Assembly: GCA_038531315.1 (NCBI GenBank)
Contig: JBCBBT010000006.1
Coordinates: forward strand, 1 to 64,000
Reading direction: 5' to 3'
Origin: JAJFFW01 sp038531315
GTDB lineage: Bacteria; Pseudomonadota; Alphaproteobacteria; Caulobacterales; Parvularculaceae
Length of the DNA stretch: 64,000 nt
The notes beneath the pieces were generated by a model, which ran no database searches, was not told the origin of the DNA, and saw only the letters and a program-made list of their open reading frames with translations. A program made the position numbers and the translations under genes. Below, piece by piece: positions 1 through 8,662 of this stretch; position 1 is the first letter of the stretch; every line of letters starts with the position of its first letter.

Positions 1-628
1 CCCACGCGTCGGTCGATTCGATCCGGGGCGTGTCGCGGCGATTGCCGAGCTTGGTGCCTTCGGTGGCGAACTTCACAATCTCGCGAGACACCGGCAGCCG
101 CATCCACCGCCAGATGCGGCGGGACATTTCGCCGGACTCGTAAAGCGTCCAGCGCGGGTCTTCCGGATCGTTTTCAATCGCGAAATAAAGCGTCTTGAAG
201 TCGCCGACATCAACAAACGCGAGAACGCCATGCTGGTGCTCCACAAAGCGGGGCGCGCGTTTGATGTTCAAAAAAGAAGACTCGGTGAACCCGCACTTCA
301 GATCCGCGACGGCTTTGCGTTTCTCGCCGCTGCGATACTCAAATTCACGGACAAGACCCGGCCATTGGTTGCGGCCCACAAGATAGAGCCCCGCGGATGC
401 GATCAGGAAGTGACTGGAAGCGACCTTGAACATCATCTCAAAGCCGTAGGCGTAATACACAAATGCGACGACAAGCGGCGTCGTCAACGCAAATGTCGCC
501 GCAAGCGGCCGACGGAACCCGATCAGGTCCTCGCGCGTGAACTCCATGATGTTGTCCACGAATTCCGAGTTGCGTTTCAATCGCACCTCTACAGGGGCTG
601 GAATATCAACGCGGGCGGTGCTGAGCAT
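1..628 (-). CDS. hypothetical two-helix membrane protein (C-terminus cut by window edge)
   Basis: Reading on the minus strand from the ATG at 628 gives 209 uninterrupted codons that run off the left edge, so only the N-terminal part is seen. A GGAG lies 8 bases before the ATG. Residues about 41-61 and 66-84 are hydrophobic and look like a transmembrane hairpin; the remainder is a soluble, probably cytoplasmic domain rich in aromatic and charged residues. This hairpin-plus-soluble-domain plan resembles small YcxB-like or PH-like membrane proteins, but I cannot assign a family. The overlapping plus-strand reading frames have no signal peptide or recognisable motif and are treated as shadows. 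The 116 bases before the next gene contain a small inverted repeat, CGAGAG/CTCTCG (690-707), of unknown role. Confidence 0.7.
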   Translation of the reverse strand, partial: MLSTARVDIPAPVEVRLKRNSEFVDNIMEFTREDLIGFRRPLAATFALTTPLVVAFVYYAYGFEMMFKVASSHFLIASAGLYLVGRNQWPGLVREFEYRSGEKRKAVADLKCGFTESSFLNIKRAPRFVEHQHGVLAFVDVGDFKTLYFAIENDPEDPRWTLYESGEMSRRIWRWMRLPVSREIVKFATEGTKLGNRRDTPRIESTDAW

Positions 629-744
629 GGCGCGCTCTCCGAAGGTTCTGAATGCCGGGCGGCGCCGGCGACGCCGATAGTGTGCACGCCGAGAGATTAG
701 CCTCTCGTTAACGGGCGTTAGTCATTTGTAAACGGTGCAATTTC

Positions 745-1275
745 CTAGTTTTCCGGCGCCGCTGGCGTCATCGGAAGCGATTGCGCCGGGCTTTCCTCGC
801 GAAAGATTAACGATCCGCGAAACTCACCCCGTTCCACATTCACAAGGTTAACCTGGTCGGTCCAGAAATCCTGCAGGATTTTGTCATTAATAACGAGCTC
901 GCTGGCGCCCTCAGGCGCGGGCGCTTCGTGGTAGATCCACAAAACAGGCCCCTCAATCTCATGGCCAATCGGCGTCAGCGCGAGGGGCGCCCCGGTTTCG
1001 GTCTTGATGGAAAAGCGGCTGCGCACATAGTCGGCAAAGCGCGCCTGGCGCTCGTTATCGCTCACAAGATCGGCATAGCCCCACATGCGTTTGGCCGCAT
1101 GTTCGGCGTCGTGAACAGAAATCTCATGCGCCACCTCAAGATTGCCGGTCCGCGCGTTAAAAAGCACGGTTGTGAGCGCCGTTTTTTGTTGATGGGCCGA
1201 CGCATCGATGAGTGCAAACAATTGCACGCTCAAAATGGCGACGACGAGCGCTAGGCGCTCAGAGATCGCCGTCAT
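745..1275 (-). CDS. DUF6702-like periplasmic protein
   Basis: A 176-residue protein with an N-terminal hydrophobic stretch (about residues 7-25, ending ASAHQ) that looks like a signal peptide, so it is probably periplasmic. The body (starting HQQKTALTTVLFN, then HDAEHAAKRMWG) matches my recollection of the DUF6702 family, whose function is unknown. The ATG at 1275 is chosen because GGAG sits six bases upstream. An in-frame ATG 14 codons earlier would add residues that overlap the acidic tail of the upstream gene. The gene overlaps the 3' end of the M1 peptidase by 17 bases, so the two are probably translationally coupled. That pairing suggests a shared role in periplasmic peptide handling, which is an inference. 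Confidence 0.72.
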   Translation of the reverse strand: MTAISERLALVVAILSVQLFALIDASAHQQKTALTTVLFNARTGNLEVAHEISVHDAEHAAKRMWGYADLVSDNERQARFADYVRSRFSIKTETGAPLALTPIGHEIEGPVLWIYHEAPAPEGASELVINDKILQDFWTDQVNLVNVERGEFRGSLIFREESPAQSLPMTPAAPEN

Positions 1276-3871
1276 CGTCGGCTCCATCGTTGTCGGCACC
1301 ATCATTGTCGGCCCCATCGGCCTTTTTGTTGTCGGCCTTTTTGCCGTCGTCTTTTTCGTCGTTCCGCGTCTCAGCGCCTTCGGATGAATTGTCTTCCGTC
1401 TCTGAAGCTTTTTCCGCGTCGGGTTTTTTAAGTTCGGTTTTGACGTCTTCCATCAAATCCCGATTGGGCAGATCGCCGCTGCGCTTTGATTTGTACGCTT
1501 CAATGCGTGACGGTAAAATGCGGCTCGGGAAGTAATTATTGCTGAGATCGACATCAGCGGTTTCAAGGTTCGGATCGACAACGACTTCCTTGAGTTCCTT
1601 ATCCGTGATGAAGAGTTTCGAGACCTGTTTCGGGCTGCGCCGCCAGACTTCCGCGGGCATGCGATATTCCTGTGTCGATCCATCTGTATACATCATTTTC
1701 AGAATGATCGGCATAACAAGACCGCCCTTGTTGGAAAACGTCATCACATAGTAATTCTCATCTTCCTCAACCGCGCGCTCGAGCGCCTTGCGCTCCCAGT
1801 CTTCCAGGTCAGCGAGCATCTTCTGGTAGGCATTCCGATCTTTGTTTGAGACTGTGTAGCGATCGTTTTCGTCATAAAAGTCGTTGAGGTCCGGCATACG
1901 CTCAACGCGCGGCTTGATGCCTTCTTCGCGGTTCTTGACGTCGGTCACCGAAGACGGCGCCTTCAACGCCTCCTCGCGTTGGCGCGCGAAATCGATATCG
2001 GGGTCTTTGGTATCGATACGCAGCTTGGCGATGTTGTCGATAGAAATATCGACATGATCGGTGGAGTAAAACCAGCCGCGCCAGAACCAGTCGAGATCAA
2101 CGCCTGAGGCCTCTTCCATTGTCCTGAAGAAGTCTTCCGGCGTCGGCCGCTTGAAGCGCCAGCGACGCGCATATTCCTTGAACGCAAAATCAAACAGCTC
2201 GCGCCCCAGTATCGTCTCACGCAAGATATTGAGCGCCGTCGCCGGCTTGCCATACGCATTGTTTCCAAACTGCAGAATGCTCTCTGAGTTTGTCATGATC
2301 GGCACTTGCCGCGTCGATTTCATGTAATTGACGATGTTTTGCGGATCGCCCCTGCGCGACGGGTATTCCGGGTCCCATTCCTGTTCAGCGACAAACTGCA
2401 GAAAGGAATTCAACCCCTCATCCATCCATGTCCACTGGCGTTCGTCTGAATTGACGATCATCGGAAAATAAATATGCCCGATTTCATGAATGACGACGCC
2501 GATCAAAAAGCGTTTTTCAGACCGCGAATAGGTTCGCGTGCCGTCGTCGCGCAGCTCTGTGCGCGGACCATTGAAGGTGATCATGGGATATTCCATGCCG
2601 CCGACAGGCCCGTTCACCGATTGCGCCGTTGGGTAGGGATAATCAAAGGAAAACCGCGAATAGACCTCCATGGTCTGGATCACGGCTTGCGTTGAATATT
2701 TGGACCACAAGGGCTCGCCTTCTTTGGGATAAAATGACATCGCCCAGACAAAAGGCTGCACGTCGCCGCCCTGTTCATACCCTTGCGCGTCCCAGATAAA
2801 TTTGCGCGACGAGGCCCAGGCGAAATCGCGGACGCGGTTGGCTTTAAAGCGCCATGTTTTGAGCTTGCTGTCCTTGGTCTTCTCGTTCGCGAGCGCCTCG
2901 TCGGGCGTGACGATAAACACCGGCCGGTCGGCGGTTCGCGCTTTTTCAAGCCGCTCTTTGTGCGTTTGCGTCAGAACGTCGTCGGGATTTTGCAATTCGC
3001 CCGTCGAGGAAACAATATGATCGGCTGGCGCGGTTATCTCGACCTCGTAGTCGCCAAACTCGAGGGTAAACTCGCCGCGCCCCAAAAACTCTTTGTTGTG
3101 CCATCCTTCGTAGTCGGAATAAGCGATCATACGCGGGAACCATTGCGCGACCAGAAAAATATCGTTGCCGTCGTCAAAAGTCTCATAGCCGGCGCGCGCC
3201 GAGACGGCGTTTTCTTCCGGAATGTTGTAGGACCAATCGATTGTAAACGTCGTCGACTGGCGGGAGCTGAGCGGCTTCGGCAGATCGATCCGCATCAGCG
3301 TGCCGACAATTGTGTACGGAAGATCGTTACCGGCGACGTCCTTGACTGCTGTGATTTCTAACCCGAGGCCGACGTCTTTCATGAATTGGTGACGGCGCAG
3401 CGATCCAAAGCTGACCCGCGCCGGCTTATCGCCCTGCCCGAGGGCGCCGCCGGGACCGCGCGCGCCCATGCCGCCGAATGTAGACGTGCGCTCCGCAAGC
3501 GAATCCGTACGGAACCGGTTTTGCTCAAGCTGAAGCCACAGATAGCGCAGGCTGTCGGGCGCATTGTTGCGATAGGCGATGGTTTCACTGGCCGTAAGGC
3601 GGCGGGCGTCTTCATCGAGCGCAACCTTGATCTTGTAGTCCGCTTCCTGCTGCCAATACGCAAAGCCGGGCTCGCCCGCCGCATTGCGATAAATGTTCGG
3701 CGTGCGCCAGCTTTCATCGAGCTGGCGGAACTTGTCTTCGAAATCGCCTTTCGTTTGACGGATAGGATCGGCGGCTGCCGGCGCGGTCGCCCCGGCGGCA
3801 AATGCGGCCGCAAGCGCCGCGCGCGCAGTCGTGACGATTACTTGGCGAAAAAGGATGCGGAACGATGTCAT
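1259..3871 (-). CDS. M1 family zinc metallopeptidase, secreted
   Basis: An 870-residue protein with a signal peptide (residues 1-34, ending APAAAD). It carries the gluzincin motif HEIGH at 462-466 with the third zinc ligand Glu485 in WMDEG, and GGMEYP at 424-429 in the place of the M1 GxMEN substrate loop. It should be a zinc aminopeptidase acting in the periplasm or outer envelope. The C-terminal 40 residues are a low-complexity tail of Lys/Asp and repeated DGADN units, unusual for an M1 enzyme. The start at 3871 has GGAG five bases upstream. The gene is divergent from ald, and the DUF6702-like gene begins inside its last codons. Family assignment is firm; substrate unknown. Confidence 0.9.
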   Translation of the reverse strand: MTSFRILFRQVIVTTARAALAAAFAAGATAPAAADPIRQTKGDFEDKFRQLDESWRTPNIYRNAAGEPGFAYWQQEADYKIKVALDEDARRLTASETIAYRNNAPDSLRYLWLQLEQNRFRTDSLAERTSTFGGMGARGPGGALGQGDKPARVSFGSLRRHQFMKDVGLGLEITAVKDVAGNDLPYTIVGTLMRIDLPKPLSSRQSTTFTIDWSYNIPEENAVSARAGYETFDDGNDIFLVAQWFPRMIAYSDYEGWHNKEFLGRGEFTLEFGDYEVEITAPADHIVSSTGELQNPDDVLTQTHKERLEKARTADRPVFIVTPDEALANEKTKDSKLKTWRFKANRVRDFAWASSRKFIWDAQGYEQGGDVQPFVWAMSFYPKEGEPLWSKYSTQAVIQTMEVYSRFSFDYPYPTAQSVNGPVGGMEYPMITFNGPRTELRDDGTRTYSRSEKRFLIGVVIHEIGHIYFPMIVNSDERQWTWMDEGLNSFLQFVAEQEWDPEYPSRRGDPQNIVNYMKSTRQVPIMTNSESILQFGNNAYGKPATALNILRETILGRELFDFAFKEYARRWRFKRPTPEDFFRTMEEASGVDLDWFWRGWFYSTDHVDISIDNIAKLRIDTKDPDIDFARQREEALKAPSSVTDVKNREEGIKPRVERMPDLNDFYDENDRYTVSNKDRNAYQKMLADLEDWERKALERAVEEDENYYVMTFSNKGGLVMPIILKMMYTDGSTQEYRMPAEVWRRSPKQVSKLFITDKELKEVVVDPNLETADVDLSNNYFPSRILPSRIEAYKSKRSGDLPNRDLMEDVKTELKKPDAEKASETEDNSSEGAETRNDEKDDGKKADNKKADGADNDGADNDGADDDGDL

Positions 3872-3977
3872 GAATTCTCCGAAGACGCGCGGTCGTGGCG
3901 TTCGCGCTGTTGAAAGCTGGCCCGTCGCCGTCTTTTAAGCACACACAATGCCACTGGCTCCACTCCCCAAGCGGACA

Positions 3978-4000
3978 ATAATCTGCTAATGCGCGATTAT
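3978..4000. promoter_or_regulatory. inverted repeat upstream of ald, possible operator
   Basis: ATAATC and GATTAT form six-base arms separated by 11 bases, between the divergent M1 peptidase and ald genes and 30 bases before the ald ATG. Alanine dehydrogenase genes are often controlled by Lrp/AsnC-type regulators that bind AT-rich dyads; that is the only reason to suspect an operator. No regulator gene is adjacent. The arms are short enough to arise by chance. Confidence 0.25.
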
Positions 4001-4030
4001 CACGCAATCATGCCGGAACGGAGCATCACC

Positions 4031-5143
4031 ATGCGAGTTGGGGTCCCGAAGGAAATCAAGAATTCAGAGTTTCGCGTCGGTCTGACACCGGGGAGCGTGC
4101 GCGAATACGTCGCCCACGGCCACGAGGTTTCCGTTCAGACCGGCGCCGGCGCCGGCATTAAAGCGAGCGATCAGGACTACATTGCAGCCGGCGCGCGAAT
4201 TGCGCCCGACGACAAAGCGATCTTCGATAACGCCGAAATGATCGTCAAAGTGAAGGAACCGCAGCCTTCGGAATATGCGCAACTGCGCGAAGGTCAAATT
4301 CTTTACACTTATCTCCACCTTGCGCCCGACCCCGACCAGACCCACGGCCTGATCAAGTCGGGCGCAACCTGTATCGCCTACGAGACCGTAACCGACGAGG
4401 CCGGCGGACTGCCGTTGCTGGCGCCGATGAGCGAGGTCGCCGGCAGGCTCTCCGTTCAGGCGGCCGCTTACGCGCTGACGGCCCATCGCGGCGGCCGCGG
4501 GCTTTTGATGGGCGGCGTGCCGGGCGTAAAGCCTGCGCAGGTATTAATCATCGGCGGCGGCGTGGTCGGCACGCATGCGGCGAAAATGGCCGCGGGGCTC
4601 GGCGCCGACGTCACAATTCTCGATCGCAGCCTGAAGCGCATGGCCGAAATAGACGATATCTTTCTCGGCCGGGTCAAAACCCGGTACTCGACTTTTGAGG
4701 CGCTGGAAGAGGAAACCGACGGCGCCGATGTGGTCGTCGGCGCGGTGCTGATCCCTGGCGCGAGCGCTCCAAAGCTCGTGACGCGCGACATGTTGAAGGA
4801 CATGAAAGAGGGCTCCGTCTTGGTCGATGTGTCGATTGACCAGGGCGGGTGCTTCGAAACCTCAAAACCGACAACTCACGACGATCCCACCTACGAAGTC
4901 GAAGGCGTTCTGCATTATTGCGTCGCCAATATGCCGGGGGCCGTGCCGTTGACCTCTTCGCACGCTCTGAACAATGCAACCCTGGCGTGTGGCCTTGCGC
5001 TCGCCGACCACGGCCTAGAAGCACTGAAGAAAAACAAGCACTTACTTAACGGTCTCAACGTACATAAAGGAAAGATAACGTACGAAGCGGTGGCGAAAGC
5101 GCTTAATCTGGAGTACACGCCGCCCCTGGAAGCACTGAACTGA
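4031..5143 (+). CDS. ald: alanine dehydrogenase
   Basis: A 370-residue enzyme for NAD-dependent oxidative deamination of L-alanine to pyruvate and ammonia, and the reverse. The N-terminus MRVGVPKEIK is the family signature. Lys75 (in VKVKEP) and His96 match the catalytic pair of the family, and IGGGVVGTHAAKMA is the Rossmann dinucleotide loop. The length is normal. The ATG at 4031 is preferred over an in-frame ATG 14 codons upstream because GGAG lies seven bases before it and homologues begin here. The gene stands alone, divergent from the M1 peptidase, and is followed by a small secreted protein gene. The enzyme is cytoplasmic and links peptide-derived alanine to central carbon. Confidence 0.96.
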   Translation: MRVGVPKEIKNSEFRVGLTPGSVREYVAHGHEVSVQTGAGAGIKASDQDYIAAGARIAPDDKAIFDNAEMIVKVKEPQPSEYAQLREGQILYTYLHLAPDPDQTHGLIKSGATCIAYETVTDEAGGLPLLAPMSEVAGRLSVQAAAYALTAHRGGRGLLMGGVPGVKPAQVLIIGGGVVGTHAAKMAAGLGADVTILDRSLKRMAEIDDIFLGRVKTRYSTFEALEEETDGADVVVGAVLIPGASAPKLVTRDMLKDMKEGSVLVDVSIDQGGCFETSKPTTHDDPTYEVEGVLHYCVANMPGAVPLTSSHALNNATLACGLALADHGLEALKKNKHLLNGLNVHKGKITYEAVAKALNLEYTPPLEALN

Positions 5144-5243
5144 GCTTGAAACGGCCACATTTCCGCCCATATTAAAAAAGTCAGTGGATTTCCGGCTCGA
5201 ATTCGGGCTACAAGGTCGCAGTCTGCTGGATGGAGAGAGAATT

Positions 5244-5585
5244 ATGAGAAACATCGTCGCCGCCACGGCTGCACTGTCTCTGACTTTCGCAGCCGGCATG
5301 TCCGCCGCGCATGCGTCTTCGTCGTTTTTTGGATCGTCCTCGTGGACGACCAGCGATGAGCTTTCCTCGTCGTCGGCGGTTGAGACACGGTCGATTACTG
5401 ACATCTTTTTCGAATTGGTCGGCTTTGATCAGGCGCTGAAAATCCAAAGCGCCGGCCAATCGCCGTTTTCGCTTTCGGGCGCTACCGAGACAGTCAAGCA
5501 GTGCGAAGATGAGACGGAAGCGGGGACTACAAAGAAAGGCGCCGGACCAAGAAGGCTGATGATAAATCATCAACTTCGAACGTAA
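5244..5585 (+). CDS. small secreted protein, possibly frameshifted near its 3' end
   Basis: A 113-residue product starting at an ATG with GGAGAGAG upstream. Residues 1-24 are a clear Sec signal peptide (ending AAHAS), followed by a Ser-rich segment; no known domain is recognised. The last dozen or so codons look unlike a normal protein end. If one G were added to the GGGG run near 5522-5525, the frame would instead continue to a TAG at 5615-5617 and end in GPEPLFFAF. I recall endings of this sort from other small secreted alphaproteobacterial proteins. This could be a sequencing error, a real indel, or coincidence. Tandem hairpins follow the gene. Confidence 0.55.
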   Translation: MRNIVAATAALSLTFAAGMSAAHASSSFFGSSSWTTSDELSSSSAVETRSITDIFFELVGFDQALKIQSAGQSPFSLSGATETVKQCEDETEAGTTKKGAGPRRLMINHQLRT

Positions 5586-5652
5586 CCGGTCCGGAGCCTT
5601 TGTTTTTCGCTTTCTAGGCGCGCACAACACGCGTTGCTAAAGACACACATTT

Positions 5653-5708
5653 AGGCGTTCAAAATTTCCGAACGCCTCGCAAAGGCCGATATCTTTATCG
5701 GCCTTTTT
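5653..5708 (+). terminator. tandem hairpins, intrinsic terminator
   Basis: The first hairpin pairs GGCGTTC (5653-5659) with GAACGCC (5670-5676). The second pairs GGCCGATA (5684-5691) with TATCGGCC (5696-5703) over a TCTT loop, extended by AAA/TTT, and runs into a T tract. This is a good rho-independent terminator for the small secreted gene. It lies just before the stop of the convergent PepSY gene. Confidence 0.8.
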
Positions 5709-5719
5709 ATTTGCCGCGA

Positions 5720-6514
5720 TCATTCAGCTGTGAGTTTCGGCCCACCTTCAATATCGTCGGCAATCTGCTCAGATTGCTGAGCACGGGCGCGCCGCACACG
5801 GTAACGACCGTTTTTCAGTCGAACGATCACCATAAATAATCCGGTTAGCGCGAATAAAAGGCCCGTGGCGGACGCTGCTTTGAGCAACGGATTGTTGAAA
5901 TCAGTACGGTCTTCATAATCCATGATATGCAGCATCCAGAAGAAGTCGTAGAGGCGCCAAACCCGATTGCGACGCGAGACAACCTCTCCTGTGTATGGCG
6001 AAATATAGAGCCGCGATTGCATCCAGTCGTCAAAGTTGACGCGCCACACCGGCGTTGCGCCGCGATATTCCGGCGGCGGATTTTTTGTCAGCTGTACGGT
6101 TGCAATCTCGCCTTCTCCGGCGAAGTCGCGGCGGGCCACGGTCCGCGCATTCGCCTCAGAGATCGGCGAGAGTCTTTTGCCGCTAAGAGCGCTGAACATG
6201 GCCGTTTGCGCGCTCCCCTCCACAATGTAAACGGGCCTGCCGAGCCAGGTTTTAAGGCGAACGTCGCGTGCGCCGTCGATCTGGGCGATCACGCCCCCCG
6301 GCGCCGCATAATTGCGCGCGTCAAGCTCTTGCGGAAAATCGACAACGCTCGTCGTCTGGCCGCGCACGAGCTCGATCGAAAACCAGCTCATGACGACGCC
6401 GCTCATCATCCACAAAAGGATCTGTACGCCTAACAACAGCCCGAGCCAGCGATGCGCATGGTGAAAAAAGCGCTGGACCCGCGCCTGCCGCCCGCCCGCA
6501 TGCGACGCTGTCAC
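5720..6514 (-). CDS. PepSY domain membrane protein
   Basis: A 264-residue inner-membrane protein. It has a transmembrane segment at about residues 22-45 (RWLGLLLGVQ...), a periplasmic PepSY-like region in the middle with YISPYTGEVVSRRNRVWR, and a second transmembrane helix near 212-232 (ATGLLFALTGLFMVIV), then a basic tail. Such proteins resemble the PepSY-TM / iron-regulated membrane family and are thought to restrain peptidases or take part in ferric-siderophore reduction. The GTG start overlaps the TGA of the DUF885 gene by four bases (GTGA), so both form one operon. Pairing with a putative peptidase fits the PepSY role as a peptidase modulator, though this is inferred. Confidence 0.78.
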   Translation of the reverse strand: MTASHAGGRQARVQRFFHHAHRWLGLLLGVQILLWMMSGVVMSWFSIELVRGQTTSVVDFPQELDARNYAAPGGVIAQIDGARDVRLKTWLGRPVYIVEGSAQTAMFSALSGKRLSPISEANARTVARRDFAGEGEIATVQLTKNPPPEYRGATPVWRVNFDDWMQSRLYISPYTGEVVSRRNRVWRLYDFFWMLHIMDYEDRTDFNNPLLKAASATGLLFALTGLFMVIVRLKNGRYRVRRARAQQSEQIADDIEGGPKLTAE

Positions 6515-7968
6515 GGAAGGCTCTCTTGCGCGCCCGCCGCTTTGACGCCGGCGATCAGATCGGACGCGGATGTCGGCGTTGTCAATATTGTCTTAAACGC
6601 AGCCCACGGATCGTCGCCGGCTGCAACGCGGGCGTCGATATAGGCTTCAACAAGATCGCGGCCGAGATTGTAGTTGATCACATATCCGCGGTAGGTCTCG
6701 ATGAAGGACACACTTTTTTGCGCTCGTTCGCGCGACGTAGCGCCATAGCGCTGAATCATCGTGATCGCGGTTTCCCGGTCAATATCGCCGTTGAGATACG
6801 CCCTCGCGACGTGGTTGCGCGCATGGGTCAGGGTCTTCCCTGCGCTGTTCACAGCGGCGAGACGCTTTGCGTCTTCCGGGTCCAGCCCCGCAATCGGAAA
6901 CAGAACGTCGCGCTCGAAAATCATTTTCTCGTCGCCCGGAAAAGCGAGCTCAATGCCGTAATTCGCCGAGCCTTCCGCAATCAGCGATTGCGGACTGAAC
7001 AGCGGATAAACAGAGTATTCGATCCAGCCTTTGTCTTTCAGAAGATCGTGTTCGAGAAAAACGTTCCAGGTATGATGCCCGGGATAGCCTTCGTGGCACC
7101 CGAGATCGACGGCGCGATCAATGATCACCGGCAAATCGGTGTTGACTTCGATCAGGCTTTCAAAATCGCCTTGGTACCAGTTATAGCCGCCCCACGGCTT
7201 GTCCGTCACAAAACCCGTGGTGAAGCGTTCCGTATCGGGAAGGTCATAACGCGCCAGAGTGCGCCGGCGGCACTCTTCGATGGCGGCGGAGAAAACTGCG
7301 TCCAGCTTGGCCGTCGGAATGGCAAGGCTTGAACGGAACGCGTCAGCGCGCTCATGAAGCGGCCCCTCGCCCGGCAATAACGCTTCAAGTTGGGCGAGCG
7401 CGGCGTCAAAGTCGGCGACATCATATTGCGGCGCCACGGCGTCATAAAGACGCCGCGTTTCTTCGTCGAAGTCAAAGACGTCGCCGCGCGCCATATCGAT
7501 TCGCGTCAACGCCGCGACGAGATTTTTCTCCAGCATGGCGATCCGCGGCGACGGATCGCCGGCATCGAGCAGGCGCGCCCCTTCGATCAGGGTAAGCGCT
7601 TCGCTGCGTAATGCTTCGAGATCAGGCGCAGCGGCCTCGACGTCATCGCGCCAGTTTTGTGGCCCGTGATAAGCGTCGACATAGGCTTTGTCATGCAAGC
7701 CGAGACCGAGCGCGAGTTTGACGAAACGTTCTGCGACGACCTCAACGCTGATAGCGCTTGCGTCAATGCCCGAAACACTTGTGTCCGAAACACTTGGGTC
7801 CGAAACATTTGGCGTCGAAGCCGCGTCCCCCTCGCCGACTTGTTGAGGCCCAGCCGTCGCAGCGCTCTCATCGCTTGCAGTGCCACGCCCGGAGGGCGCG
7901 TTATCGTCGCCGCACCCCGCCAGACCGAGGCTGGCGGCGAGTAAGACGGCGGCGACGATATTCTTCAT
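6511..7968 (-). CDS. DUF885-type lipoprotein, putative metallopeptidase
   Basis: A 485-residue lipoprotein: residues 1-19 form a lipoprotein signal with LAGC at the cleavage site (Cys19). A low-complexity linker (about 20-70) includes tandem SDPSVSDTSVS units encoded by a 15-base repeat. The rest matches the DUF885 family, with HEGYPGHH at 292-299, a His/Glu motif resembling a metal site. Biochemical roles of DUF885 proteins are poorly defined; some are suspected carboxypeptidase-like hydrolases. The protein should be anchored in the periplasm. The downstream PepSY protein overlaps it by four bases. The ATG at 7968 begins the signal peptide directly, although the Shine-Dalgarno sequence is weak. 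Confidence 0.8.
   Translation of the reverse strand: MKNIVAAVLLAASLGLAGCGDDNAPSGRGTASDESAATAGPQQVGEGDAASTPNVSDPSVSDTSVSGIDASAISVEVVAERFVKLALGLGLHDKAYVDAYHGPQNWRDDVEAAAPDLEALRSEALTLIEGARLLDAGDPSPRIAMLEKNLVAALTRIDMARGDVFDFDEETRRLYDAVAPQYDVADFDAALAQLEALLPGEGPLHERADAFRSSLAIPTAKLDAVFSAAIEECRRRTLARYDLPDTERFTTGFVTDKPWGGYNWYQGDFESLIEVNTDLPVIIDRAVDLGCHEGYPGHHTWNVFLEHDLLKDKGWIEYSVYPLFSPQSLIAEGSANYGIELAFPGDEKMIFERDVLFPIAGLDPEDAKRLAAVNSAGKTLTHARNHVARAYLNGDIDRETAITMIQRYGATSRERAQKSVSFIETYRGYVINYNLGRDLVEAYIDARVAAGDDPWAAFKTILTTPTSASDLIAGVKAAGAQESLP
7771..7815 (-). repeat. three 15-base tandem units in the lipoprotein linker
   Basis: Three copies of a 15-base unit beginning CGAAACA (plus strand) lie head to tail at 7771, 7786 and 7801, with two and then several mismatches. 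They keep frame and encode the SDPSVSDTSVS-like linker of the DUF885 lipoprotein. In-frame expansion or loss would change only the spacer between the lipid anchor and the enzyme domain. Confidence 0.75.
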
Positions 7969-7992
7969 TTTTCGGTGGTCTGCTGGAAAAGC

Positions 7993-8289
7993 CTACGCGG
8001 GCGTGCCGCTGAAGGTTGAGGAGCCGAAAGCGCCGAGTTTGACGTCGCCGCTCAGATTGCCGCCTTCTTCCTTGCCTTCGAATTCGAGCGTGATTGGCAT
8101 GGGCGACGTTACCTTCGCGTCCCATTTCAGGGTGTCGCCTTCGACGCGGCCATTTTCAACCGGCGCAGCGCCCGCCGAGCCTTCCATTTGACCGGTCAGC
8201 GTGTCGCCTTCCTGTTTCAGGGTCAAAACGCCCGTTTGCTCACCCATAGGGGTTTTGATCACAAGGTTCCACTTTCCGTCGATAGCCAT
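7993..8289 (-). CDS. small hypothetical beta-rich protein
   Basis: A 98-residue protein without a signal peptide. It starts MAIDGKWNLVIKTPMGEQ and has alternating strands such as GVLTLKQEGDTLTGQMEG and VEGDTLKWDAKV, typical of small proteins predicted to fold as a beta-barrel or lipocalin-like sheet. I know similar hypothetical proteins from Alphaproteobacteria but no function. The ATG at 8289 has AAGGAG eight bases upstream, which is why the 52 additional upstream codons of the open frame are rejected. It is 24 bases upstream of the DUF885 lipoprotein gene and in the same direction, so it may be the first gene of that transcript. Confidence 0.72.
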   Translation of the reverse strand: MAIDGKWNLVIKTPMGEQTGVLTLKQEGDTLTGQMEGSAGAAPVENGRVEGDTLKWDAKVTSPMPITLEFEGKEEGGNLSGDVKLGAFGSSTFSGTPA

Positions 8290-8662
8290 GGGGCCTGCTC
8301 CTTCGTAATGCGTCGTGCTTTCAACCGGTTGCGCGGGGATCCGCGACCGTTGCTGTGGGGTTAATGAGCGACGGAGCTTAGCGCAAGCCCGTTTGACCGC
8401 AAGCTGCGCCCGCAGTTCGCGCCGCGCGCCGCCGGGCCCGACCAATTCAGAGCCGCTGCAATAAAGGTGTCACAAATCTTCGACATACACAGCCCCGAAC
8501 GAAACAGCCTTTGAAAAAAGCCGCGAGCGGGGTTGTCCATAAGCGGCGCGCATAGCCGGCTAATGGGGAATCGCCGACAACACCAAGACGCCGCAGCCGT
8601 GGCCGGGCGCGCCTGATCGGATCAGGGCCGCCCCGATCTGGTCCGGTCCGAACGGGGATACT
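8290..8662. other. intergenic region between divergent genes, with a palindrome
   Basis: A 373-base stretch separates the small hypothetical gene (minus) from the PiT-like permease (plus). No open frame of credible length or RNA gene is seen. The only clear structure is a perfect seven-base inverted repeat with a one-base centre, CCTGATC-G-GATCAGG, at 8612-8626, ending 36 bases before the permease ATG. Its position suits an operator, but no regulator can be named. Confidence 0.4.

Noticed and set aside
230..700. Plus-strand open frame at the left edge (156 codons)
   Set aside because: It is antisense to a minus-strand frame with a good ribosome site and two clear membrane helices; the plus frame has no recognisable protein pattern.
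2783..3361. Long plus-strand frame inside the M1 peptidase gene
   Set aside because: Shadow of a high-GC coding region; the minus strand encodes the zinc-site protein with a signal peptide.
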